Source: Canna indica
Taxonomy: Eukaryota > Streptophyta > Magnoliopsida > Zingiberales > Cannaceae
Reading direction: 5' to 3'
Length of the DNA: 64,000 nt
Assembly (NCBI GenBank): GCA_034359265.1
Contig: CP136896.1
Coordinates: forward strand, 12,059,501 to 12,123,500
Each line of letters opens with the position of its first letter. The first letter of the stretch is position 1. The translations under genes and the position numbers were made by a program. Below the pieces are notes generated by a model. That model made no database searches, had not been told where the DNA came from, and saw only the letters and a list, made by a program, of their open reading frames with translations. Of the stretch, positions 54,273-64,000 are shown in pieces.

Positions 54273-54611
54273 CGTTAAAGTCTCACATTGCTTAAAGATA
54301 TGATCAAGATAATCTTTAAATAATTTGGACAATTCTCCTCCTTTGAGCTAGTTTTTGGGGGTGAAGTTAGGATCACTAATTTTTTAACATTATATCAGAG
54401 CCTATCATGTGGTTAATATTGTACCACCCGTGTATGTCTAGTCCTGCAAATTAACTTCATGCTCCAAATATCTAATCCTAATCATAAGGAGTGTGTGTTA
54501 AAGTCCCACGTTGCTTAAAGATGTGATCAAAATAGCCTTTAAATAATTTGAACAATCCTCCCCCTTTGGACTAGCTTTTGGGGTGGAGTTAAGTTCACTA
54601 ATTTTTTAACA
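54273..54611 (+). mobile_element. TRIM retrotransposon (339 bp)
   Basis: Two direct terminal repeats of about 117 bp (54273-54389 and 54496-54611) start (C/T)GTTAAAGTC(T/C)CAC and end CACTAATTTTTTAACA. Immediately after the first is TATCAGAGCC, matching the initiator-methionine tRNA primer site TGGTATCAGAGC in sense, and before the second is a purine-rich AAGGAGTG tract. Perfect 5-bp duplications CAATA (54268-54272 and 54612-54616) bracket the whole. There is no coding capacity. The size and layout are those of plant terminal-repeat retrotransposons in miniature. The LTRs differ at about 15% of positions, so the insertion is old. Confidence 0.92.
54392..54404 (+). promoter_or_regulatory. Primer-binding site of the TRIM element
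   Basis: TATCAGAGCCTAT lies 2 bp after the 5' LTR. The first ten bases correspond to the complement of the 3' end region of initiator tRNA-Met used by many plant LTR elements. Confidence 0.7.
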
Positions 54612-54616
54612 CAATA

Positions 54617-55559
54617 TAAATATCACTATTAGAAAATTAATCTTCTACGACAATTTTAGAAGTCGCAAAATCGTCGTCAAAGACCTTTTGTCGCAAAAGT
54701 ATGTCGTCACAAATACTCTATGATGGCAAACTCAACCGTCGCAGGAAACCCAAAAACTACGACCGACCCCGCGACGGCAACCGAGCATCGCATGCTCGAT
54801 CGCGAAACAACAACGACGACCAACGACCACCACAACTAATTTTATTTTGCGATGAGACGGAGACCACAAGTGGTTGTCATAAATCCATTACAGATTGGTT
54901 TGCGACGGTGGATAAGAGAGTACACGATTGTTGATACCGCAGTTCGATACACCTTTTGCAACAGTGTAGCTGTCAAATATATCAATTTTGTGTTTTTATA
55001 TTTTTTTTTAAAAAATAAAATTTTCTATTTATAGCTATATTTAATTGTATCAAGCAACAAATCATACACATTGAAGAGCACAAAAAGCATCAAATAACAG
55101 TTAAATATATTTACATCAAATGTGTCAAAATAATAGCCACAACAATAACGAAATATATGTATACATCAATGTATCAAAAAATATCTAACTATAAGAAAAA
55201 TACAAAAACAAACATGCAAAATCATGGTGATGACCCATATAATATGTCATTTGATCTCGAATAGCAGAGATGTCAATGAAGATAGATGCCTAACCAATCT
55301 CTAACTCAGCTAATCGATCTTCAATATGTCAATTCAAAAGTATTGAAGATCCCTTCAAAAGTATCAAAGGGGGCCCTCTATCGCTGCCCTCGCCTCCTGT
55401 AGGGCTAGGTCGAGGATATCCGTGAAAAGCTTCTTACATTAAGCTCCTCAAGTATCCTCGATCCACCTAGACCTGCATGGAGGGATTCCAAGTATATCAA
55501 GCCTACAAAATAAAAGTAAATTTATACAAGCATTTTAATTATTAATTCAATTTATTAAA
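54617..55559. other. Possible left end of another CACTA element, otherwise unassigned
   Basis: CACTATTAGAAAATTAATC at 54624 followed by repeated GTCGCAAAA / CGTCGTC / TGTCGCAAAAG motifs looks like a CACTA terminus with its subterminal repeats. At 55200-55500 the minus strand has a short charged open stretch (EARAAIEGPLDTFEG) compatible with a decayed TNPA tail. No right end was found. Confidence 0.35.
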
Positions 55560-55591
55560 AGATTAATGTAATACCCACACTGATTATAAAT

Positions 55592-58500
55592 TGATTTTGA
55601 TATTTTTAGCAGGAAACTCAGGATGCACGTCAGAGCCGATCAAGTGGATCACTAGAGGATGCGATCGAAGGTTTGGCCCTTTCACTTAAATCTTTTTTCT
55701 GATTTATGTAGGATTTCCAATTTGGGGCTCGAGTCGGTCAGTGTGATTTGGCCTAGTTTTGGACTCGTTCAGGTGCAAACTTAAGTGAAGGGTATTTTGA
55801 TCATTTGGTGACTAAACTGAAAATAATTAACTTAATTATATGGATTTCTTGCTAAAGGGGGCCGAACCTTGGAGCATTCTTGTGCATGCATCCCATGGGT
55901 GGAGGAGAGGTGGTCGGCGGTGATAGGGAGGAGATCCAGTGTGAGTTTTACGGAGATTGTCGGAACCTTGTATAGGATTTGCTTGGGACTTCGTTCAAGG
56001 TGAGCAGTCTTTAGTCTTTAGGGATTTGCCCCTCTCTAGGGTGATCCCTTGTTGTAGATGAATTGAAATCTAAGTTTTATGAGTTCTTGTGATGCTGTGA
56101 ACAATTTTTGAAGTTTTTCTTGCTTGATTTGATGATTTTGGGGTGCGAATGGAGTAGGGCAGCCATAGGGAAGGCTAAGGTCGAATGGAAGCCCTATTGT
56201 AAGGTTTTGGGACTATTTTGATGTGTGATTATTCTTCATAAAAGAAATTTGCAGATTTCCCTTCATATGATGCTTGAGATGTTGGTTTGATTGGAAATTT
56301 GGAGAAGATTAACCCCTTTGCTCTCTTTAGGGCATGCATCCCTAGTTAGGGAGGGAAAACCCTCACCTTTCTTGGTCCTTAAAGTTAGGGGTCATCTGTA
56401 ATGGTTGAAGATAGCCGAAAACCTTGATAGATGGTCGGGTTCTACCTTAGTGATGACCGCATGGATGAGAGCTTGGTGCAACATGGGCATGCCCACCAAG
56501 TGTTTGATATAATGTCTCATCCACTTGCTTGTGCTTAAATCTCATCTCTTTGATGGTAGAACTTCATGGTTGTATTGAACCTATGTATGAAGGCCAAGAG
56601 TGGTCGATTAGACGACCATAGGGGGCCGAAAGGACACTCAAAATTGTCTAGAAATTGGAGTAGGTAAGTTTAACCCAACGTTTGGAGGGCGAGACATCAT
56701 CCTACTCAAGTAAAACTGTAAGGAATATCTTGTAGGGTACATAGCCAAGCTCGACATCTATGCTTAGTAGAAAATTGGCTAAGGTTCAATGGGTGTCCAT
56801 GCTTGGTAAGATGACTGAGTGAATCTGTGCAAATTTGCACATACAGTCCCAGATCTGGGTAGGCAAGTTTGACATGATGTTCCAAGGACGAATCATTATT
56901 TTATTCACGTAGAACTTAAGAGATGACTTATGGGATAAGAGGTTAAGCTTTATATATAAATTTGGTGAATAATAAACTGGGATTTCAGGGATGTACATGC
57001 TAGACAAATTAAGTGGCTAAGTGAAATCTATGTTAAAAATTGCTGATTTTGACCAAGTGATGGGAAGTCATGTTTTTACCCATGTTAAGACTTATTTTCT
57101 TGAGACTTTCATGCATATTTTCACAATTATTGAATTGTTAGAATGTATGGTTAGATGATATATATATGCATGATTGGTTAATGGCCGATGTGGCCGGATT
57201 ATGTGTCGAGGTACGACAAGTGCTTTACTTATGCTGCTATATACATGCTACGTTGTTTTACATCTTCTATTCACTTATATAACATGTGATTGTGGTTTGG
57301 TTGGATGGATATTCTCAACCATTCATGATAAATAGCGGCTAGCGTCGACTAGAGGGTCATGTGATGGCGACTAGCAACAACTAGAGGTGCTATGAGTGTG
57401 ATATGATACCAGCTAGCTAGCGTCGACTAGAGGGGCTATATGACAGTGGCTAGTGACGACTAGAGGGGCTATGAGATTGATGTGATAACGGCTAGCGTCG
57501 GCTAGATGGGCTACATATTAGTGGCTAGTGGCGACTAGGATGTGACGATGGCTAATGTACAGACCTAGGCAGTTCGGGCCGTAACTAGAGGGGTTACAGA
57601 ATAGCGGCCAGTATGCGTGCCCGGTCAATGTGGGCAGCGACTAGAGTGGCTACACTACATGCTTCGTCTGTACGTATGGTTATAGTAACATATTACTATA
57701 TTATGTGGTTGACTGATGAGCTACTGGATATATTTATATCATGAGTATTAACCTGCTTTTCATACATAATTTATTTATTATCATTAAAACAGTTGCGGAG
57801 AATCTCGAAGTATACGAATGAAAACCTCAGCAAACATTTATATGATTCTTGACCTAAACCATGCAGGGGGGTGAATAGTGTATACCTAAGATTTTTAAGT
57901 TCAATTCTAAACTTTTTCTAGCTAAATAAGCAAGGTATCAATTTTTCACAAGAGAGCTTAAATGCTCCACAAGATGAGACAATTATGATATGAAGATAAT
58001 ACTAAGAAAGTAAGCAATTGAAGGCAATGCAAACACAATATTTAAAGTGGTTCGACAACCTTGCCTACATCCACTATCTTGGTTCACCATCAAGGATTTC
58101 AAACCCAAATCACTATAGTTAACTTGTTTCCTCCTAAGAAGTTGCACCAAGGACTTATTCCTTAACCCTTGAGGATGCCTCTCCCTCTTTCCCAAAGAAA
58201 ATAATAAATTACAATCAAACAATGCACCTACACCTTTCAAGTAACTAAGCAAGCATGAATAACAAATAATGTAAAATACAAACTAAGGAGCTCAAAATCA
58301 AAACAAACTCTTGTAGTGATCCACAACGCTGCCTCCTAACTCCCCAAGGCCTCAAAAGTTCACTTCTTGATGGTTTGCAAAGCTTGATGAAGAGTTGAAG
58401 ACTTGAGTATGAGAATTGGATATTGGAGCTTCAATTTGGTTTCTTTTAAGCTTAAGGACTCAAGGTTAGGCTCAAGGAACCGTAAAAAACCAAAAAAGGA

Positions 58501-58860
58501 TTGGTCAAGAGGTATTTATAGTGTGTATGAAAGGGCAAGGGAAAAAAGAGCCATTCAATTGTTAAAAAAGATATGTTGGGGCTGCCGATCGATTGTCGGT
58601 CAAAGTTCGATAGACTGAGGGTCGACCGAGCTTCATCTGAACACTTGCTAGAAATTCTAGTAAGCTCTCGGTCGATCTCGACCGGAGATCAACCGACATT
58701 CGGCTAAAACTTAGTTAGGTTGAATTACCGATTTTTCACTAGAAGTTCGGATTTCAGATAGCAGTTTTGGTTCAGCTCTTTGCGGAAACATGAGAAATGA
58801 GGTTTTGAGGCCTTAGAAGTTAATTGCATAAAAAATATAATCCTATACTTATCTCTAACA
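55592..58860. repeat. LTR-retrotransposon-like non-coding repeat, copy 1
   Basis: This segment resembles 59208-61900 in order and wording: a CAGAGCCGATCAAGTGGATC / GATGCGATCG-AAGGT opening, a leader-like AAGGTGAG(C/T)(A/G)G, a block about promoter-like text (TGTAGAACTT(C)GTGG), and a GGGGGGTGAATA...GTGGTTCG block at 57875-58060. No gag-pol coding sequence is visible. The class is inferred from style only. Confidence 0.45.
57325..57660. repeat. Degenerate tandem repeat (GGCTAGCG-ACTAGAGG units)
   Basis: At least six diverged units of about 55-65 bp are built around (G/A)GCGGCTAGCGTCGACTAGAGGGGCTA. They lie within copy 1 of the long repeat. Confidence 0.7.
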
Positions 58861-59207
58861 ACCTTGAGTACCTAAGTCCTCGTTTCTTGATTTTTTTTTT
58901 CAATTTGGATGATGAACTTCGCGCATGTATCGTTCTTCCATCTAAAATTAAAACTTGATAAACTTATTAGTTTCATATTTGTTATCACTAAAACTAATAT
59001 CGAGGCCAAGGTTGAACCCTTGGGCCAATAATAATTTCCTAGTAGAAGAATGTCATCAACTTAAATAATAAGAATCAAAACTCCCTATAAAGGATGCCTC
59101 ACAAATATAGAATGATCAACCTCACAAATCTAGCACAACTTTTCAAACCATGCGCATGAACTCTATTTGAGATAATAGATAGCCTTGTCGAATATATAAA
59201 ATCTAAT

Positions 59208-61900
59208 TTGGTTTCAGTCGGAGTCTTAGGTTGCGCATCGGAGCGAGTCAGAGAGATCGTTGGAGTACGCGATCGGAGGTACGACTCATGCGTGCAGAAA
59301 ATGATCATAATAAAGTTTGAACTTATGTTGGGTTTAAGTCAGGTTCAGAGATAATCATTGGATGAGGTTAGGTTGGGTCCTTGTATCAATTTGGGTAAAA
59401 ACTTAAGAGGGGGGGGGGGGATGAATGTCATTTCAGCCTTAAGCGAAAAAAATATATAAAATAGAGACTGGTCGTACAACTCCAAGGGGGAAGAGCCGCA
59501 CACAACCTAGGGGGGAAAGCGGCACATGTAATCCAAGGGGGAGAGCCGAGATGCCAAGGAATCGAGGGCTTGTCGCGCGTGATCATCAGAATCCTCTCCG
59601 AATGTATTGGCCGGACTCCGATCTAAGGTGAGTGGATTGGTTGGTGGGGGGGGGGGGATGTCATTTCAGCCTTAAGTGAAAAAAAATATAAAATAGAGAC
59701 TGGTCGTACGAGTCCAAGGGGGAAGAGCCGCGCACAACCTAGGGGGGAAAGCGACGCATGTAATCCAAAGGGGAGAGCCGAGATGCCGAGGAATCGAGGG
59801 CATGTCACGCGTGATCATCGGAATCCTCTCCGCATGTATTGGCCGGACTCTGATCTAAGGTGAGTGGCTTGGCTGGTGGCACCATGGTGGCTTGCCACCA
59901 TAGGGTTGGTCGGATTTATTTTGTGAGGATTAATTCTGCAATTTCCAATTTTTCTGCTTTTGATGAACTTTGGTTTCATGATTTGAAGATCGATTTGGAG
60001 AGTGTTGCCTCCTTTTAATGTTCGACCATGAACCCTAGGATTAGGATGATGTTGAGGCCGGTTACTATTTTTCCGTTGATGGTATGTGATCTGGATGTTA
60101 CTTGGTTGATTTCTCGCAAATTGTTTGAAGGTTTGGTCTTCAATTATTGGCCGTGTTCGATGAAACTTTTTCAGATTTTTTTGGGTTGTTGGGACCAGAT
60201 TACCACATGGTAGTTGGACTTTTTGATTTTTGATTTTATGTGCTTTATTCCGGCATTCGATAAAGATGTTTGTAAGCCAAATTTCTGACAAATCCATGCT
60301 GAAATTTTTGGATAGAATGGTGGACTGTTGTAGCCGAACTTGTGATAGTGTACACGGCTGAATTGATTCTCTCTTTGCCGATCATCTTGTGTTTACTTGA
60401 GGTTAGCATAGGTTAAATTCTCCATTAAGATCTTGCTGAAATTTATAGCCAATAGTAGGGGCTGTCATGACCGGATATGTGCAGTCATGCGGCTGCAAAT
60501 TTTCCTTGGTGGTGAGGTGATTTTATGCCCTTATTTTTTGTGTGTGTTGATTGGAGACCGCAAGTGACCGATTTCCCCAGAGGTTAATTGCTGAAATTTT
60601 AACCCTTTAGGGGCTGTCACCTAGCCTTCGTTGGGTGTGTTTGGATATCTGCCAACTGTTCGGCGATATGCCCCAACCTAGGGAATACATGTTGAAATTT
60701 TGTACCCTGTGGTCGTTTCTAGTGAATACTTTAGATCTGAAATTGTATATGCCTAGTGTGATATTATATGGCGTGTAGCCGGTTGGGTAGAGCCTGGGAG
60801 AGGGGCGAGATGGAAAGGGACTGCCGATAGTATTCGTAACTTGAGGAAGATAGCCATATTCCACAAGGTTATGACCACATGTGGACATGAGTATGGTGCG
60901 ACTAAGTGTGTGCCCACTAGGGGTTTGACAAAATGTTTCACCCCTTCTTCATACCTAAGAACTTAGTACCCTTGCATTGTAGAACTTCGTGGTTTGATCG
61001 GATCTTTGTACGAGGATAATAAGTGATCGAATTGGCTGACTTTTAGGACTAATTACGTGAAGTTGAACGATAGATTGAATGTCCAGCCTAAGGGGTGTAC
61101 GATTGTCCTAACCTTATTTTTATTTGGGTGACGTGCTGGGATGTGTAGAGGCTAAACTCTCACTAACTTTAAACAAGACTTCGGTAAGGAATGATGGGTT
61201 GTATAGTCGAACTTGTTGGATAAATGGTCACACTAGAGGGGGGTGGGGGGTGAATACTATGTTAACTAAATCTTATCGCCTAAATTCGGTTTATCGATTT
61301 TAATCATTTTCTTATAACTTAGGCAATTCACAATCATCAGATGATTAAATATGAAAGCGATAAATAAAACAGTTAAGCAAGCGCAAGCAGAACAATACTA
61401 ACACAAAAAAATTTATAGTGGTTTGGGCAACTGCCTACTCCACTACCTAAGATCCGTGCTTAGGATTACACACACAGATGCACTAAATTAAGAGTGGTTT
61501 ACAATCAAGGACTTTACACCAAAAAGACCCTAAACTCTCTTCGACGACACTTCCACATCTGGAAGCATCCACCTTCACACCGAGTGAACTTTCCCACATC
61601 AATTCCGAAGAACAACTCCTAATCTAGTCTTACACAAGTGGCTTTACATCTTACACGTCAAGGTTACCACAAATTCACTATGTCTATTACACAATCAATT
61701 TAATACAAAGAAAAAAAAACTAAAATCACTTTAATCACAAGAAGAGAGAAAAGATGACTTATCACAATAGGATCACCTCTTCGTGTTGATCCTAGCAAAC
61801 TTGAAGGACCCTCAAATTTTTACACCCCGCCTAGGTTCATCCCTAAATAAGGAACACCACCTAGGAGAAGCGTAACTAACTATCAACTAACACACCAAAA
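59208..61900. repeat. LTR-retrotransposon-like non-coding repeat, copy 2
   Basis: Counterpart of 55592-58860: GTCGGAGTCTTAGG...GATCGGAGGTACGA, AAGGTGAGTGG, CTTAGTACCCTTGCATTGTAGAACTTCGTGG, and a GGGGGGTGAATACTATG...GTGGTTTGGG block at 61230-61440. It is in direct orientation with respect to copy 1 and strongly diverged from it. No coding sequence is recognised. Confidence 0.45.
59409..59882. repeat. 237-bp tandem duplication starting with G12 runs
   Basis: Two adjacent copies (59409-59645 and 59646-59882) each start with twelve Gs and contain CATTTCAGCCTTAAG, GACTGGTCGTAC, GGGGGAAGAGCCGC, and end CTAAGGTGAGTGG. They differ at roughly 5% of positions, so this duplication is younger than the surrounding 3-kb repeat. 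Confidence 0.9.
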
Positions 61901-64000
61901 TCTTCATAACAACTTGCAACATAAACCTCAACCACTTGCGTTAGAATAATATCTCTTACAATAATAAAATGCTATTCAAGAAACTTTATACATCTCTACG
62001 GAAATCAATGTCAAAGTCTGCCTCCTCTATGCTATCTAACTAGACCTTCTCAGCTACCACTCGAACCTGCAGATCTGAAGCAAAAACAACAAACATCGGC
62101 AGAAAGCTGAGTAGGAGAAACAATATGCCAACAATAAGGACAACAATCATGATGCGATGATACTGCCGAATGCAACAATAAATGACTCTGTAATAAAATG
62201 CAACATGTCAACAACAAGACACTTCCACCTATCAACTACTGCAACTCACACTAATCAAGAGCGTAGTGGACAAGTGGGTTTCCCCCGCACTCTCGCACCT
62301 CGAGAGTGGCACCTCAAGCCCGCTCTAGCTGGAGGTGCGATCATCCAAGGATAGTCCGCCGACGTCTAACAGTGCGACGCCGCACACGAGCTCGTCGACG
62401 TCTAATAGCGCGACGCCGTACGTGCAACTTGAGTGAAAGTTTCATGATCACCGGTGTCACCGCCCATACACCTCAGGCAATAAATCAACAATGTTCGGGC
62501 TTGCGCCCACAACGATTATAATGCGGTATGTCAACAACAACTAGCCTACAATACTAGCAACAATCACTGATACAACAATAAGCAACATGATGACTAGATC
62601 TCACCACATGACACATCATAACTGATCTACAATGCTAACAATAATAAATGCTACAGCAACTATCAACTGAAGATGCAACCAAAATAATTCATATTAGCAA
62701 TTACAACTTATAACAACACTAACAGTGTGCACAATGCCTAGCATAATATTATGCTCAATAATCATCAATGAATAACGGCTAATCAGACTCATGCAATTAT
62801 CAACATGGCATGTTCAACAACATAATGCAACAGGAGATCAACGGATTTTAGAAGCAAATCAAGCAAGTAGAGGCAAGGGATAAAATTGTCAATTTACCAA
62901 TTCAACATTCATCGGCTACAACAGGAGTCAACTCGCACCAAATACAACTATCTATACTCTAAATCACCACCTAACATAGAATACCACTATTCTATATTAT
63001 TTAATTATTTATCAACTGAATTAATAACTCGCATCTACCAAATAACACCGAAACATTGAAAATAACTACTAGACAACCTCTGATTAGAAATCTGATACTA
63101 CCATCGCATTCAGAACACGAAGACCTACAACTTTGGTATTCACCTCAACTCGATCCGACGACTCTACGATCAACTACAAAAATAATCCTAATAATTTATA
63201 TATTAAACCCTATTTCATTTGATACAGCTCTCTTCTTAATTAACCAAATTATTAAATCAAAATAAACACTCCCACTCGTCTCCTCCACTCGTCTCCTGCC
63301 CCCGACCTCTCGACCTGCCGACCTCCCTGCCTCGATGCCGCCCTCCCCGCTCCGCTTGAACCCACACCGGCCGACCCTCTCGGCCGCCGGCGACCACCAC
63401 CAACCCTCCTCCGACCTCCCCTGCGGACTCCGATACCGGAGAGACACCACTTCTTCGCCGAAAAAGGGGTCGAACAGCAGGCGTGGCTGCTGCCCCACCG
63501 TCGGCAGCAGCTCTACAGCTTGGCCGTCGCACCGAGATCGCATGGTCCGGCGCCATCGGCAGTGGCACGATCGCCGCCACCTTTCGGTGCTCCGACTACT
63601 CTATCTCCTCCATCTACTCCTCTGCCGCCAATGAACGCTAAATCGAGATGACGGAAAACAACGACAACGGAAAACAACAAATAATAGGAAGACTCCTACC
63701 ATAACGATCCACCAAACTCCGGTTCTCCACCGGAGTCTTAACCGCCCCTTTGATCCCTTGACTCCAACTCAGCCGCCGCAAACACAAAACGAGGATAAGG
63801 GAAGATTTGGACTAAATAAATAGGATTATGCACTTTTGCAAAAAGGCCCCTCCAAGACAAATATTTACAACAAGGTCCCCAATTTTTCAAGTCATAACAC
63901 AAATGATGAACACTTGAGATTGAGGGATCAAGGCTAGATTTTGAGGATTTGATCAAGAGAGAGCTTAGAAGATGCTTAGTATCACTCTTTGAGGCTTAGA
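61901..64000. other. Retrotransposon-like non-coding DNA to the window edge
   Basis: No protein family is recognised. A GC-rich block at 62280-62440 (CACCTCGAGAGTGGCACCTC; two similar GACGTCTAA(C/T)AG(T/C)GCGACGCCG units) and another at 63280-63600 look like LTR or leader sequence. The long frames at 63196-63634 overlap on both strands and follow CpG-rich composition, so I do not call them genes. Confidence 0.35.

Noticed and set aside
54392..54404. Match to initiator tRNA-Met, considered as a tRNA gene
   Set aside because: Only the 3'-end complement used as a retroelement primer site is present. No cloverleaf sequence surrounds it.
63196..63634. Overlapping open frames of about 100 codons on both strands
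   Set aside because: The composition is CpG-rich, both strands are equally open, and no motif is recognisable. It is more likely retroelement leader or LTR.

Overview
This window is nuclear DNA from a flowering plant. It is AT-rich and intron-containing, it carries plant-specific gene families (SKIP31 F-box, FAR1-related sequence, CEP peptide), and it is dominated by plant transposable elements (CACTA/En-Spm, Mutator-like, hAT-like, TRIM and LTR types). I cannot name the species from sequence alone. Nothing prokaryotic, organellar, tRNA or rRNA is visible.

Three genes look intact. An F-box gene matching SKIP31 (3284-6669, +, nine exons) could be reconstructed exon by exon to 333 residues. 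A FAR1-RELATED SEQUENCE gene (12536-14794, -, two exons, 721 residues) is followed upstream by a GC-rich probable 5' leader. A short single-exon gene (49015-49287, -) encodes a secreted precursor ending in a CEP-type peptide hormone motif.

The rest is layered mobile DNA. From 860 to 2241 lies a decayed Mutator-like transposase gene split by a CACTA miniature element. A 1.28 kb foldback Mutator-like element sits at 8852-10129. A 1.5 kb Mutator-like element at 15931-17448 carries a hAT-like miniature element, and a second hAT-like element follows at 17502-17979. From 23680 to about 34000 is an old CACTA element. It is broken at the left by a younger deletion derivative (23973-27308), and its decayed TNPA gene has exons lying on either side of fragments of two host genes (DUF630-type and a HIPP metallochaperone).

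The core of the window is a four-layer nest. A tandem-repeat array (34335-46800) is split by a 1.78 kb solo LTR (35817-46250). The LTR is split by a gene-capturing CACTA element (37524-46178) holding COBRA-like and pectin methylesterase fragments. That element is split by an apparently complete 7.3 kb CACTA element (38201-45511) with open TNP2 and TNPA genes. Target-site duplications support each step, and the order gives a relative chronology. Element 38201-45511 is the obvious source of the 23973-27308 deletion derivative, so donor and derivative lie 11 kb apart.

Right of this are further CACTA pieces (47190-48647, interrupted by 47777-48589; about 50547-53426 with a GRF zinc-finger gene fragment), a compact TRIM element (54273-54611) with a perfect target-site duplication, and from about 55560 to the end non-coding LTR-retrotransposon-like repeat, including two diverged direct copies of a segment over 3 kb long and a 237-bp tandem duplication.
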